From Actinoplanes aureus (GTDB lineage Bacteria > Actinomycetota > Actinomycetes > Mycobacteriales > Micromonosporaceae), in NCBI RefSeq assembly GCF_015704865.1, contig NZ_JADQTO010000044.1, positions 1 through 53,338 on the forward strand: 53,338 bases of DNA. Reading direction: 5' to 3'. Under the pieces are notes generated by a model that saw nothing but the letters and a program-made list of their open reading frames with translations, did no database searches and had not been told where the DNA came from. How positions within the stretch are numbered: position 1 is the stretch's first letter; each line of letters begins with the position of its first letter. A program made the position numbers and the translations under genes. Positions 7,507 to 15,255 of this stretch are shown one piece after another.

Positions 7507-8714
7507 CAGACCGTCACCAGGTCCTTGAGCTGCTCAAACCGGGCGTCGCCGATGCCGTCCACCTTGCGCAGGTCACCGACGGCGCGGAAGCCACCCTGGG
7601 CATCGCGGGCGTCCAGGATGCGCTGCGCCAGCACCGGTCCGACACCGGGCAGCGCGTCGAGGTCCGCGAGGGTCGCCGTGTTGAGGTTGACCAGCGCACC
7701 GGGTGCTCCGGGCGCGGCCCCGGAGACGCCGGAGCCCGGCACGGGAGCGCCTGGAGCGGCGGCGACGCCCACCATGATCAGTTCGCCGTCGGTCACCCGT
7801 CGGGCCAGGTTCAGCATCGCCACGTCGACGCCGGGCTCGGCGCCGCCCGCGGCGGTCAGCGCGTCGGCGACCCGGGCGCCCGGTGCCAGGCGGACCAGGC
7901 CCGGCTTACGCACCTTGCCACCCACGGCGACCACCACCTCGCCTGGTACGCCGGCGGGCGCGGAGGAGGAGGCGCTCGCGGTTCCCTCGAAGGAGGGTGC
8001 GACGTGATCAACCCGCGGCCGGGCCCGCCAGGCCAGGAAGGCCGCGATCAGCACGACGGCCACGGCGACCGCGGCCAGCGCCCGCACTCCCGGCCGGCCG
8101 GGATCGAAGGCGTGCAGCCAGGCACGCCGTTCGCCGCCGAAGGCGCCGTCCCCGGTCAGCTGGGCCGGCTCAGCCGGAGAGGAGCCCAGAGCGCCGGAAG
8201 CGCCGGACCGACCGGGACCCGAGCCCGAAGAACCGGAAACCCCGGACCGACCGAGAGCCGAGCCGGAAGAACCGGAAAGGCCGGAAGGACCAGAAGAAGC
8301 GGAAAGGCCAGAAGAACCAGGACCACCATCCCCGCCCGCAGAACTGGAACCACCCGGCGATCCTGAAGAAAGGCCTGACGAGAGAACGGCCTCTGTAACG
8401 CCAGACCACCCCTCAACGCTGTAAGGGCTGGAAGGACCTGGCCCGGCCGCACCCGGACCGGGCCAGAAATCAGCGAACCCGGGAGCCGAAGATGATGCGG
8501 AAGCGCCGCCGCCCCGCCCATCCCCCGCACCACCGGCGGACCGCCTCACTAAAGGGTGACCCGTCTCCTCCTCCGACCACGCCGGAATGATCTCCGCCCA
8601 GTCGAGCCGGCCACCCTCCTCTGCCAGGTCAGCCCGCTCCTCGGCGGGAAGCCGGTCGAGCACCGCCCGCAGCCGCGCTTCGACGACGTCACCGCTATCC
8701 TTCGCCTCTCGCAC
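7506..8714 (-). CDS. comEA: ComEA-like DNA-binding protein (SLBB + helix-hairpin-helix)
   Basis: About 402 residues from the chosen GTG. A cytoplasmic N-terminal segment is followed by a very Ser/Gly-rich linker (about 85-185), one TM helix (about 211-229) and an SLBB-like domain (about 258-317, GEVVVAVGGKVRKPGLVRL). Two helix-hairpin-helix motifs end the protein (342-402: VNLNTATLADLDALPGVG and the KVDGIGDARFEQLK repeat). The HhH pair binds DNA outside the membrane and delivers it to ComEC. The frame is open further upstream but would run into the divergent methyltransferase gene. I chose GTG 8714, which has TACTTT seven bases upstream and GGAG very close, so a leaderless start is possible. 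The long N-terminal cytoplasmic part is unlike the short ComEA of Bacillus but common in actinobacteria. Confidence 0.88.
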   Translation of the reverse strand: MREAKDSGDVVEARLRAVLDRLPAEERADLAEEGGRLDWAEIIPAWSEEETGHPLVRRSAGGAGDGRGGGASASSSAPGFADFWPGPGAAGPGPSSPYSVEGWSGVTEAVLSSGLSSGSPGGSSSAGGDGGPGSSGLSASSGPSGLSGSSGSALGRSGVSGSSGSGPGRSGASGALGSSPAEPAQLTGDGAFGGERRAWLHAFDPGRPGVRALAAVAVAVVLIAAFLAWRARPRVDHVAPSFEGTASASSSAPAGVPGEVVVAVGGKVRKPGLVRLAPGARVADALTAAGGAEPGVDVAMLNLARRVTDGELIMVGVAAAPGAPVPGSGVSGAAPGAPGALVNLNTATLADLDALPGVGPVLAQRILDARDAQGGFRAVGDLRKVDGIGDARFEQLKDLVTV

Positions 8715-8721
8715 GCTCCAG

Positions 8722-8727
8722 AAAGTA
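8722..8727 (-). promoter_or_regulatory. Possible -10 element for comEA
   Basis: TACTTT on the minus strand lies seven bases from the proposed GTG. It fits TANNNT, but the spacing is one base longer than in the other leaderless candidates of this window and no -35 is seen. Confidence 0.35.
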
Positions 8728-8820
8728 GGTAGTTCGCCGCCCCACCGCCCGCGCCCCTGTGGACGGTCCGGCACTGTGGACAGCCCCCACGACCCTCGCC
8801 CCCGTGCTAAGGACTGCCTT

Positions 8821-9606
8821 GTGACAACGACCGAAGCCCTCGCGGCGGCCGCCCGGAGGCTGCGTGCCGCCGGCTGCGTGTTCGCCGAGGAGGAGGCGGC
8901 GGTGCTCAGCGAGGCGGCCGAACACGACAGCGGCGCGCTGGCCGTGCTGGTGGAGCGCCGCGCCGCCGGTGAGCCCCTCGAACAGGTCACCGGTTATGCC
9001 GATTTCTGCGGCGTACGGGTCCGGTTGCGACCCGGCGTCTTCGTGCCCCGGGTGCGCAGCGGCCTGCTGGTCCGGCTCGGCGCCGAGGCCGCACCGCCGG
9101 ACGGCCTGGTCGTGGATCTCTGTTGCGGCTCCGGTGCGCTCGGCCTGGCCGTCCGGCACCGGGTGCCCGGAATCGCCCTGCATGCCGCCGACATCGACCC
9201 GGTCGCGGTCGCCTGCGCACGGGAGAACCTGGGCGAGAACGTGTACCTCGGTGATCTCTTCGAAGCGCTTCCGGCCGCCCTTCGTGGCCGGGTCGACGTG
9301 CTGCTGGCGAACGTCCCCTACGTGGCGACCAGGCACATCGACCTGCTGCCGGCGGAGGCTCGGGAGCACGAGCCGCGCACCGCTCTGGACGGCGGCGACG
9401 ACGGGCTGGCCGTGTTCCGGGCGGTCGCGGCGGGAGCGGCCGAATGGCTCGCACCTCGGGGTGTGCTGCTCTCGGAGATCACTGAGGCGCAGGCGGAGAC
9501 CGCGCGAGAGATCGCCGCCGGGAACGGATTGACGGCAACCATCACGACTGACGATGATCTCGACTCCCTAGCGATCATCGTCCGTAAGCCCCTGCAAAGA
9601 CCATAA
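8821..9606 (+). CDS. PrmC/HemK-like SAM-dependent methyltransferase with altered catalytic motif
   Basis: 261 residues. It resembles the PrmC family of glutamine N5-methyltransferases: an N-terminal helical part with P-L-E-Q-V-T-G-Y-A-D-F-C-G, the F-V-P-R-V-R-S linker, a SAM-binding D-L-C-C-G-S-G-A-L-G (99-108), and a C-terminal E-I-T-E-A-Q-A-E-T-A block. The catalytic NPPY is replaced by NVPY (164-167). That marks it as one of the PrmC-related enzymes of unknown substrate rather than the housekeeping release-factor methylase. The start is GTG 8821 with AAGGA seven bases before it. It is divergent from comEA. A 23-bp direct repeat covers its stop codon. Confidence 0.85.
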   Translation: MTTTEALAAAARRLRAAGCVFAEEEAAVLSEAAEHDSGALAVLVERRAAGEPLEQVTGYADFCGVRVRLRPGVFVPRVRSGLLVRLGAEAAPPDGLVVDLCCGSGALGLAVRHRVPGIALHAADIDPVAVACARENLGENVYLGDLFEALPAALRGRVDVLLANVPYVATRHIDLLPAEAREHEPRTALDGGDDGLAVFRAVAAGAAEWLAPRGVLLSEITEAQAETAREIAAGNGLTATITTDDDLDSLAIIVRKPLQRP

Positions 9607-9631
9607 GCAAGCCCCTGCAATAGACCATAAG
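9586..9631 (+). repeat. 23-bp tandem duplication across a stop codon
   Basis: Two near-identical copies (9586-9608 and 9609-9631) read AAGCCCCTGCAA-AGACCATAAG; the second has one extra T. The first copy holds the last codons and stop of the methyltransferase gene and the second lies in the spacer. Confidence 0.8.
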
Positions 9632-9653
9632 AAGGCGCGAGAGGACAGGCGTC

Positions 9654-10712
9654 GTGGGCCTCATTCGGAGGATCGCCCGGGCCCGGCTGGCAGCCCGGGT
9701 GATCCGGCGGCTGCGTCAGGCGGGTGTGACCGACACGCGCTACCACGCCGCGGCGTTCGAGATCCGGTTCACCGCTCCGGGCGACACCGAGCCGACAATC
9801 CTGCAGCTCGAGCCGCTGCTGGCGGAACGGCACCGGCGCAAGGCGGCCGACGACTACGTGGCCGGGCTGATCCGTACCCCCGGCCTGCCGGCCGATTGGT
9901 CCGCGGCCGCGCCGATGTTGCGACCGGTGCTGCGCGGCTTCGCGCCGGGCGCGCCGCTGCGCCGCCCGGCCTGGCCATTTCTGTCCGAGTTCGTGGTGGT
10001 CGATCAACCAGACACCATGACGTACGTGACCCCGGCTCAATTGACGACCTGGGACGTCACGGCCGACCTGGTCTTCGCGAGAGCCCGCGCCAACCTGCCG
10101 GGCGCCGTGCTGAAGGGCGTGGCGACCGGCCCGATCGTGGTGCGGTTCGTCGACGACGGGGACGCGTACTGGACCTCGCACCTGCTGCTCGAGGGCTGGC
10201 TGGGCCGGCTCGCCGAGCAGGTCGGCGGCGTCCCGGTGGCGTTCGCCCCGGAGCGCGGCACCCTGCTGGTCACCGCGGACGGCGGCGAGCACCTGCCCGG
10301 GCTCTTCGTCCAGGCCGAGGAGCTGTTCCTGAGCTCGGCGCGAGGATTGACCCCGATGGCGTACGTGAGCGACGACGACGGCTGCACCGTCCCCTACTCC
10401 GCACCGCCCGGCCACCCGCTGCGTCCCCTGGTCCAGCGGGCCGAACGGGTGCTGGCGGTACGCGAGTACGCCCGGCAGGCCGCCGACTCGGCCGACCCGC
10501 TCGCCGCACTCACCCTCGCCGGCTCCGTGACGGACGGCTGGCGTACCCGCGCGGTGTGGGACCGGGACGCTCCCGCCCTGCTTCCGGAGGCGGACGAGGT
10601 GCAGGTCGGCGACCGTACGCTGCCGTGGTCCGCACTGGCGCCGCACCTAACCCGGGTGGAGGACTCGCATCCGCCCCGCTGGTCCGCGACCGGATGGCCG
10701 GAGGACCTCTAG
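9654..10712 (+). CDS. Conserved hypothetical protein, DUF1444-like
   Basis: 352 residues, cytoplasmic, no TM helix or signal peptide. An N-terminal basic stretch is followed by a Y-V-T-P-A-Q-L-T-T-W-D-V block and A-R-A-N-L, then a region with S-H-L-L-L-E-G-W-L and G-L-F-V-Q-A-E-E-L-F. The W-x-V ... A-x-x-N-L pattern recalls the DUF1444 (YtpQ-like) family, but I am only moderately sure. The start is GTG 9654, with GAGAGGAC about eight bases upstream. It follows the methyltransferase by 47 bases and may be co-transcribed. Its end overlaps the convergent degV end by four bases, so no terminator separates them. Function unknown. Confidence 0.7.
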   Translation: MGLIRRIARARLAARVIRRLRQAGVTDTRYHAAAFEIRFTAPGDTEPTILQLEPLLAERHRRKAADDYVAGLIRTPGLPADWSAAAPMLRPVLRGFAPGAPLRRPAWPFLSEFVVVDQPDTMTYVTPAQLTTWDVTADLVFARARANLPGAVLKGVATGPIVVRFVDDGDAYWTSHLLLEGWLGRLAEQVGGVPVAFAPERGTLLVTADGGEHLPGLFVQAEELFLSSARGLTPMAYVSDDDGCTVPYSAPPGHPLRPLVQRAERVLAVREYARQAADSADPLAALTLAGSVTDGWRTRAVWDRDAPALLPEADEVQVGDRTLPWSALAPHLTRVEDSHPPRWSATGWPEDL

Positions 10713-11554
10713 CGGCGGTGCACGACGACGCCGGCCAGCCCGGGACCGGTGTGGGCGGCCACCACCGCGCCGACCTCGGTGAGGTAGCAGTCGCGCAGCT
10801 GGTCACCGAGCCGCACGCTGATCGCGTCGACCAGCGCCGAGGCCCGGTCCGGGGTGCCCAGGTGATGCACGGCCACGTCGGCCTCGCCGTCACCGGCCGC
10901 TTCCACCGCCAGGTCGACCAGGCGGGTGAGGGCGCGCCCGGCGGTGCGGACCTTGTCGCGGACCACCACGGCACCGTCCCTCACGTGCAGGATCGGCTTG
11001 ACCGACAGGGCGGTGCCGACCAGCGCGGAGGCCGCCCCGATCCGGCCACCGCGGCGCAGGAACTCCAGCGTGTCGACGTAGAAGAAGGTGCTCACCCGCT
11101 GCGAATGATCGGCCGCGGTACGGCGTACCGTCTCCAGGTCTTGCCCTTGGGCTGCGGCCGTGGCCGCGGCAAGCGCCGGAAAGCCCAGTCCCATCGCGGC
11201 CGTTCCGCTGTCTACGACCTGGACTCGCGGGCCGACCTCGGCCGCTGCCAGCTGGGCGGCCTCGTAGGTGCCGGAGAGCTTGGCCGACAGGTGCACGGAG
11301 ACCACGCCGTCGGCGCCGGCGTCGAGCAGCCGGCGGTATTCCGCGGCGAACTGGGACGGCGCGGGCCGGGACGTGCTCACGGCGGCACGGCGGGTGCCGA
11401 GTGCCCGGGCGACCTCGGCCGGCGAGATCTCCAGGCCCTCCAGCCCGTCCCAGCCGTTGATGACGACGGTGAGCGGCACGATTGTCAGGTCATACGTGCC
11501 GCTCAGCTCACCCGGCAGGTACGCGGTGGAGTCGGTCACGACCGCGATGGTCAT
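10709..11554 (-). CDS. DegV family fatty-acid-binding protein
   Basis: 281 residues. It opens MTIAVVTDSTAYLPGEL and has the DegV pattern throughout: V-S-T-S-R-P-A-P-S-Q-F, V-S-V-H-L-S-A-K-L-S-G-T-Y, L-E-F-L-R-R-G-G-R-I and V-K-P-I-L. DegV/FakB proteins hold a fatty acid between two domains and, in Firmicutes, present it to the FakA kinase; no fakA is in this window. The ATG at 11554 has TACCTT exactly six bases upstream and no ribosome binding site, so the mRNA is probably leaderless. It follows the lipoprotein gene on the same strand with only 33 bases between but seems to have its own promoter. Confidence 0.93.
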   Translation of the reverse strand: MTIAVVTDSTAYLPGELSGTYDLTIVPLTVVINGWDGLEGLEISPAEVARALGTRRAAVSTSRPAPSQFAAEYRRLLDAGADGVVSVHLSAKLSGTYEAAQLAAAEVGPRVQVVDSGTAAMGLGFPALAAATAAAQGQDLETVRRTAADHSQRVSTFFYVDTLEFLRRGGRIGAASALVGTALSVKPILHVRDGAVVVRDKVRTAGRALTRLVDLAVEAAGDGEADVAVHHLGTPDRASALVDAISVRLGDQLRDCYLTEVGAVVAAHTGPGLAGVVVHRR

Positions 11555-11560
11555 GCACGC

Positions 11561-11566
11561 AAGGTA
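11561..11566 (-). promoter_or_regulatory. degV -10 element, leaderless layout
   Basis: TACCTT, then six bases, then ATG. Transcription would start at the A of the start codon. No clear -35. Confidence 0.55.
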
Positions 11567-11587
11567 CTTGATGTAGGCCCGGTTTAC

Positions 11588-11959
11588 TCAGTTGGCGGCC
11601 ACCGAGGAGACCACGAACGGCTCACCCTGCATGCAGGTGGTCATCATGCCGGTCTCGGCCTTGCCGACGACCGTGACCTCGCTGCCGACCTTGACGGACT
11701 TCTCCATCGCGTCGTCCTTGAAGATCAGCAGATGATCGCCGCTGCCGTCCTTGAGCAGCAGGCAGCCGGGTTCCACGCCGGCGGTGACCGTGCCGGTGAG
11801 AGTGGTTCCGTCGGCGGGGGCCGAGGACGGAGCCGCGGAGGGGATGGTGGAGGAGGTGGCCGGCGCGGGGGCTCCGGCGTCGATGTTGTTGTTGTTCGCG
11901 CAGCCGGCGGCGAAGGCCAGGAACAGCGCGGCGGGGACAACGCTTCGACGGATCAGCAT
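11588..11959 (-). CDS. Small secreted lipoprotein
   Basis: 123 residues with a clear lipoprotein signal: basic MLIRRS, a hydrophobic core and the lipobox AFAAGC, making Cys20 the probable lipid anchor. A low-complexity Asn and then Ala/Pro/Ser linker (about 21-50) leads to a compact domain (51-123) with T-G-T-V-T-A-G-V-E-P-G-C-L-L-L and two more cysteines (including MMTTCMQG). That domain has the look of a small beta-barrel (OB-like) fold. It resembles actinobacterial proteins of unknown role. It follows the phosphatase gene by 34 bases on the same strand and may be part of the nadD-rsfS-phosphatase unit, though TAACGT lies eight bases before the ATG and could give a separate transcript. Confidence 0.8.
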   Translation of the reverse strand: MLIRRSVVPAALFLAFAAGCANNNNIDAGAPAPATSSTIPSAAPSSAPADGTTLTGTVTAGVEPGCLLLKDGSGDHLLIFKDDAMEKSVKVGSEVTVVGKAETGMMTTCMQGEPFVVSSVAAN

Positions 11960-11993
11960 GGTGGTTGGACGTTACCGGACCGGCCCCGGTTCC

Positions 11994-12623
11994 TCAGACG
12001 GCGGGCGGGACCGGCCGGTCGATGAAGACCCCGACGTTGTATCCGGCGAGCTGCCAGCCCCGTTCGCCGTCCGAGGTCAGCTCCACCCAATGGCAGTTCT
12101 GCAGCGCCCGCAGCGTGCGGACCTGCTCCAACGGCCAGCCGAGCAGGTGTGCGACGCCCTGCCGTGCGGCCGCGCCGTGAGTGGCGACCACCACGAGACC
12201 ACCGGGTACGAGGCGAGCCGCGTCCTGCAGCCCGTCAGCGACCCGTTTACCCAGGTCGTCGAGGGTCTCCACGTCGCCACCGACGACGTCGTTGCCGGCT
12301 TTCCAGCGGGCGAACTCGGCCGGCCGCTGGGCCGCCACCTCGGCGGTGGTCAAACCCTGCCATGCGCCGAAGTACCGCTCGCGAAGCCGCTCGTCGTAGC
12401 TGACGGTGTGCCCGGTGCGGGCCGCCAGCGCGGCGGCGGTGTCCGCGGCCCGGCGCAGGTCACTGGCGACGATCGCGTCCGGCCGCAGCACGGCCAGCAG
12501 CGCCGCCGCCTCCACCGCCTGCTTGCGCCCGACGTCGTTGAGCGGCACGTCGGTCTGCCCCTGGACGCGGCCTCCGGCGTTCCAGTCGGTGTTGCCGTGC
12601 CGCCAGACGATCAGGCGGGTCAC
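11994..12623 (-). CDS. Histidine phosphatase superfamily protein (phosphoglycerate mutase-like)
   Basis: 209 residues. The catalytic motif is W-R-H-G-N-T-D-W-N (His9 phosphorylated), with Glu in R-E-R-Y-F-G-A-W-Q-G and the second His in V-V-V-A-T-H-G-A-A-A-R. All active-site elements of a branch-1 phosphatase are present. In mycobacteria the protein in this gene position is glucosyl-3-phosphoglycerate phosphatase (GpgP), which is a plausible but unproven role here. The GTG start overlaps the rsfS stop (GTGA), so it is translationally coupled to rsfS in a nadD-rsfS-phosphatase operon. Confidence 0.9.
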   Translation of the reverse strand: MTRLIVWRHGNTDWNAGGRVQGQTDVPLNDVGRKQAVEAAALLAVLRPDAIVASDLRRAADTAAALAARTGHTVSYDERLRERYFGAWQGLTTAEVAAQRPAEFARWKAGNDVVGGDVETLDDLGKRVADGLQDAARLVPGGLVVVATHGAAARQGVAHLLGWPLEQVRTLRALQNCHWVELTSDGERGWQLAGYNVGVFIDRPVPPAV

Positions 12624-13024
12624 GACGCTTCGGTGCCGGCCGCCCCGGCATCGACCATGTCACGGTCGACGAACGGGATGATCGGGCAGTCCTTCCAGAG
12701 CTTGTCCAGAGCGTAGAACTCGCGCTCCTCGGTGTGCTGCACGTGCACCACGATGTCGACGTAGTCCAGCAGCACCCACCGGCCCTGCCGTTCACCCTCG
12801 CGACGCACCGGCTTCGCCTTCTCCGGCAGGTTGACGAGAGCTTCCTCGATGGCGTCCACGACCGCGACCACCTGACGCTCGTTCGACGCCGAGGCGATGA
12901 CGAACGCGTCGGTGATGTAGAGCTGGTCGGCGACGTCGATGACGGAGATGTCCTGCGCCTTCTTGTCGGCAGCGGCCTGGGCGGCCGTCAGCGCGAGTTC
13001 CAGAGCGCGTTCGGTGACGGGCAA
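12620..13024 (-). CDS. rsfS: Ribosome silencing factor RsfS
   Basis: 134 residues. Family features include KKAQDISVIDVADQLYITD, FVIASASNERQV, and the block GERQGRWVLLDYVDIVVHV followed by H-T-E-E-R-E-F-Y-A-L-D-K-L-W-K-D. RsfS binds L14 of the 50S subunit and blocks subunit joining in starvation. The start is a TTG at 13024, supported by GAGGGGA about seven bases upstream. It lies between nadD (39 bases upstream) and the phosphatase gene (overlapping), the standard actinobacterial order. Confidence 0.95.
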   Translation of the reverse strand: MPVTERALELALTAAQAAADKKAQDISVIDVADQLYITDAFVIASASNERQVVAVVDAIEEALVNLPEKAKPVRREGERQGRWVLLDYVDIVVHVQHTEEREFYALDKLWKDCPIIPFVDRDMVDAGAAGTEAS

Positions 13025-13063
13025 AAGAGTCCCCTCGAGTCGACTATCAGGACTTCAAGCGTC

Positions 13064-13672
13064 TCACACCGGCGGCGCAATACCCGAGTCCAGATAGAGG
13101 CCCCGCTTGTTGATGTATTGCACGACACCATCGGGTACCAGGTACCAGACCGGCAGACCGGCCGCCACCCGGTTACGGCAGTCACTGGACGAGATCGCCA
13201 TCGCGGGTACCTCCACCAGTGTGACGCTGTCCGACGGCAGGTGCGCCTTGGAGAGCTCGAAGCCGGGCCGGGTGACGCCGATGAAGTGCGCCAGCCGGAG
13301 CATGGTCAGCGCGTCCTTCCACGACAGGATCCGGCCGAGCGCGTCCGCGCCGGTGATGAAGTACAACTCCGCCGACTGCCCGTAGACGGCTCGCATGTCG
13401 CGCAGCGTGTCGACGGTGTAGGTGGGCCCGTCCCGGTCGATGTCGGCGCGGCTGACGTGGAAGCGCGGGTTGGAGGCGGTCGCGATGACCGTCATCAGGT
13501 AGCGGTCCTCGGCGGGTGAGACCTTGCCCTTCTCGTACGGCTGGCCGGTGGGGACGAACATCACCTCGTCCAGCTCGAAGCGGGCCTGCACCTCGCTCGC
13601 CGCGACCAGGTGACCGTGGTGGATGGGGTCGAACGTCCCACCCATGATTCCCACTCGCCGATGTCCGGGCAT
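13064..13672 (-). CDS. nadD: Nicotinate-nucleotide adenylyltransferase
   Basis: 202 residues. NadD makes nicotinate adenine dinucleotide from nicotinate mononucleotide and ATP in NAD synthesis. Motifs are G-G-T-F-D-P-I-H-H-G-H-L near the N-terminus (nucleotidyltransferase HxGH), F-V-P-T-G-Q-P-Y-E-K, and A-I-S-S-S-D-C-R-N-R in place of the usual I-S-S-T-x-I-R. The ATG at 13672 has TATTCT six bases upstream and no ribosome binding site, so this first gene of the nadD-rsfS-phosphatase operon is probably leaderless. Confidence 0.95.
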   Translation of the reverse strand: MPGHRRVGIMGGTFDPIHHGHLVAASEVQARFELDEVMFVPTGQPYEKGKVSPAEDRYLMTVIATASNPRFHVSRADIDRDGPTYTVDTLRDMRAVYGQSAELYFITGADALGRILSWKDALTMLRLAHFIGVTRPGFELSKAHLPSDSVTLVEVPAMAISSSDCRNRVAAGLPVWYLVPDGVVQYINKRGLYLDSGIAPPV

Positions 13673-13678
13673 CCGAGA

Positions 13679-13684
13679 AGAATA
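13679..13684 (-). promoter_or_regulatory. nadD operon -10 element, leaderless layout
   Basis: TATTCT followed by TCTCGG and then ATG: a near-consensus -10 at the spacing that puts transcription start on the initiation codon. Confidence 0.65.
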
Positions 13685-13693
13685 GCTTGGAGA

Positions 13694-15196
13694 TCAACCG
13701 TCGAGGCGCTCGCGAACGGCGGCGAGCAGGTCGTTCGCGGTGAACGGCTTTCCCAGCAGCACCACGCCCGGGTCGAGGGTTCCCTCCGAGGCGAGCACCG
13801 GCTGGGCGTACCCGGACATGTAGAGCACCCGGGTGCCCGGCCGGGCGACGACGAGCCGTTCGGCCAGTTCCTTGCCGAGCATGCCGGGCATCACCACGTC
13901 GCTGACCAGCAGGTCGATCTCCCCGTCGTGCCGGGCGGCCAGTTCCAGCGCCTGCGCCCCGCACTCCGCCGAGAGCACCCGGTAACCGGCGCCGGTGAGG
14001 ATCCGGCCGGCGACGTCACGCAGCGCGTCCTCGTCCTCGACCACGAGCAGCGTCTCGCCGTGCCCGCCGGTGGGTGCCGGCCGTTCAGCGGTGTCCACCG
14101 GTGCCGCCGCGGCGCCGGCCGGCAACAGCACGGTGACCGTGGTGCCGAGCCCGACCTCGCTGTTGATGCCGACCTCGCCACCGGCCTGGGTGACGATGCC
14201 GTAGACGGTGGCCAGGCCGAGGCCGGTCCCCTCGCCGCTGGCCTTGGTGGTGAAGAACGGTTCGAAGGCCCGTTCCACCACGTCGGGGGCCATGCCCCGG
14301 CCGCAGTCGGTGACCCGCAGCCGGACCCGGTCGTCGAGGCAGCCGGTGTCGATCACCAGGTTGCCGCCGGACGGCATCGCGTCCCGGGCGTTCAGCGCGA
14401 GCATCACCAGCAGCTGTTCGATCTGGTTGGGGTCACAGGTCACCATCGGCAGGTCCGGGTCGGGCCGGAAGAGCAGCGGGATGTGTTCGCCGAGCGTACG
14501 GCGTAGCAGCTCCTGCACCCCGGCGATGAGCGCGTTGAGGTCGACCGGCCGGGGGCGGACCACCTCGCGCCGGGCGAAGGAGAGCAGCTGGTGGGTGAGG
14601 TCGGTGCCGCGCTTGCCGGCCCGAATCACCTGCTCGGCGTCGGCGGCGATGGCCGCGACGTCCGGTTCGGCCGACTCCGCCTCCTCGATGACGAAGCTGG
14701 CGTAGTTGAGGATCACCCCGAGCATGTTGTTGAAGTCGTGGGCGATGCCGCCGGCCAGCTGCCCGAGGCTCTCCAGCCGCTGGTTGCGGTGGTCCTGCGC
14801 CTCGGCCCGCAGGCGGGCCTTCTCCTCCTCGGCACGCAGCCGCTCGGTCATGTCGCGCACCACCGCGACGGCGAGCCGGCCCTGCGGGGTCTCGATGATC
14901 GTGGTGGACGACTCGACCGGGATCTCGGTGCCGTCGCGGCGGCAGGCCGTGGTGACGATCCGGCCGATCAAGCCGGGCGGGCTCTCGTCGAACAGCCGGC
15001 GCCGTTCCGCGCGGACCATCCGGGACTCGTCGGTCATCAGCACCTCGACGGACTGGCCGACCAGCTCGGCCCGGGGCCACCCGTACATCTGCTCGGCACG
15101 GTCGTTGGCCAGCACGATCTGGTCGCCGTCGACGACCAGGATCGCGTCCGGTGCGGCCTGTAACAGGCCGCCGGCCAACTCCTCGGACCACTCCAC
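13694..15196 (-). CDS. Hybrid sensor histidine kinase (PAS-HisKA-HATPase-REC)
   Basis: 500 residues, soluble. A PAS domain (about 10-118) is followed by a short coiled linker, HisKA with LAGGIAHDFNNML (His153) and an HATPase_c domain (about 255-365, with N-box ALNARDAM, D-C-G-R-G-M and G-T-G-L-G-L-A). A C-terminal receiver domain (about 380-500) has phospho-acceptor Asp433 in L-V-S-D-V-V-M-P-G and Lys483. This is a common single-protein phosphorelay whose REC may feed back on the kinase. No partner regulator is adjacent. The start is GTG 15196 with GGGGGTGG close upstream. A 7-bp hairpin (15208-15224) separates it from pepN. The signal is probably intracellular since there is no TM helix. Confidence 0.9.
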   Translation of the reverse strand: MEWSEELAGGLLQAAPDAILVVDGDQIVLANDRAEQMYGWPRAELVGQSVEVLMTDESRMVRAERRRLFDESPPGLIGRIVTTACRRDGTEIPVESSTTIIETPQGRLAVAVVRDMTERLRAEEEKARLRAEAQDHRNQRLESLGQLAGGIAHDFNNMLGVILNYASFVIEEAESAEPDVAAIAADAEQVIRAGKRGTDLTHQLLSFARREVVRPRPVDLNALIAGVQELLRRTLGEHIPLLFRPDPDLPMVTCDPNQIEQLLVMLALNARDAMPSGGNLVIDTGCLDDRVRLRVTDCGRGMAPDVVERAFEPFFTTKASGEGTGLGLATVYGIVTQAGGEVGINSEVGLGTTVTVLLPAGAAAAPVDTAERPAPTGGHGETLLVVEDEDALRDVAGRILTGAGYRVLSAECGAQALELAARHDGEIDLLVSDVVMPGMLGKELAERLVVARPGTRVLYMSGYAQPVLASEGTLDPGVVLLGKPFTANDLLAAVRERLDG

Positions 15197-15207
15197 GCAT
15201 CCACCCC

Positions 15208-15224
15208 CGTAGCCTCAGGCTACG
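15208..15224. terminator. Hairpin between pepN and the histidine kinase gene
   Basis: CGTAGCC-TCA-GGCTACG is a perfect 7-bp stem with a 3-base loop. It lies after the pepN stop (15256) and just before the kinase start. It could end pepN transcripts or be an operator for the kinase gene. Confidence 0.4.
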
Positions 15225-15255
15225 AGGTCACGGAGGTGGGAACGGCCAGATCCGA

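Noticed and set aside
15208..15224. Site-specific recombination or att site
   Set aside because: The hairpin is too short, there is no integrase, and nothing nearby looks mobile.
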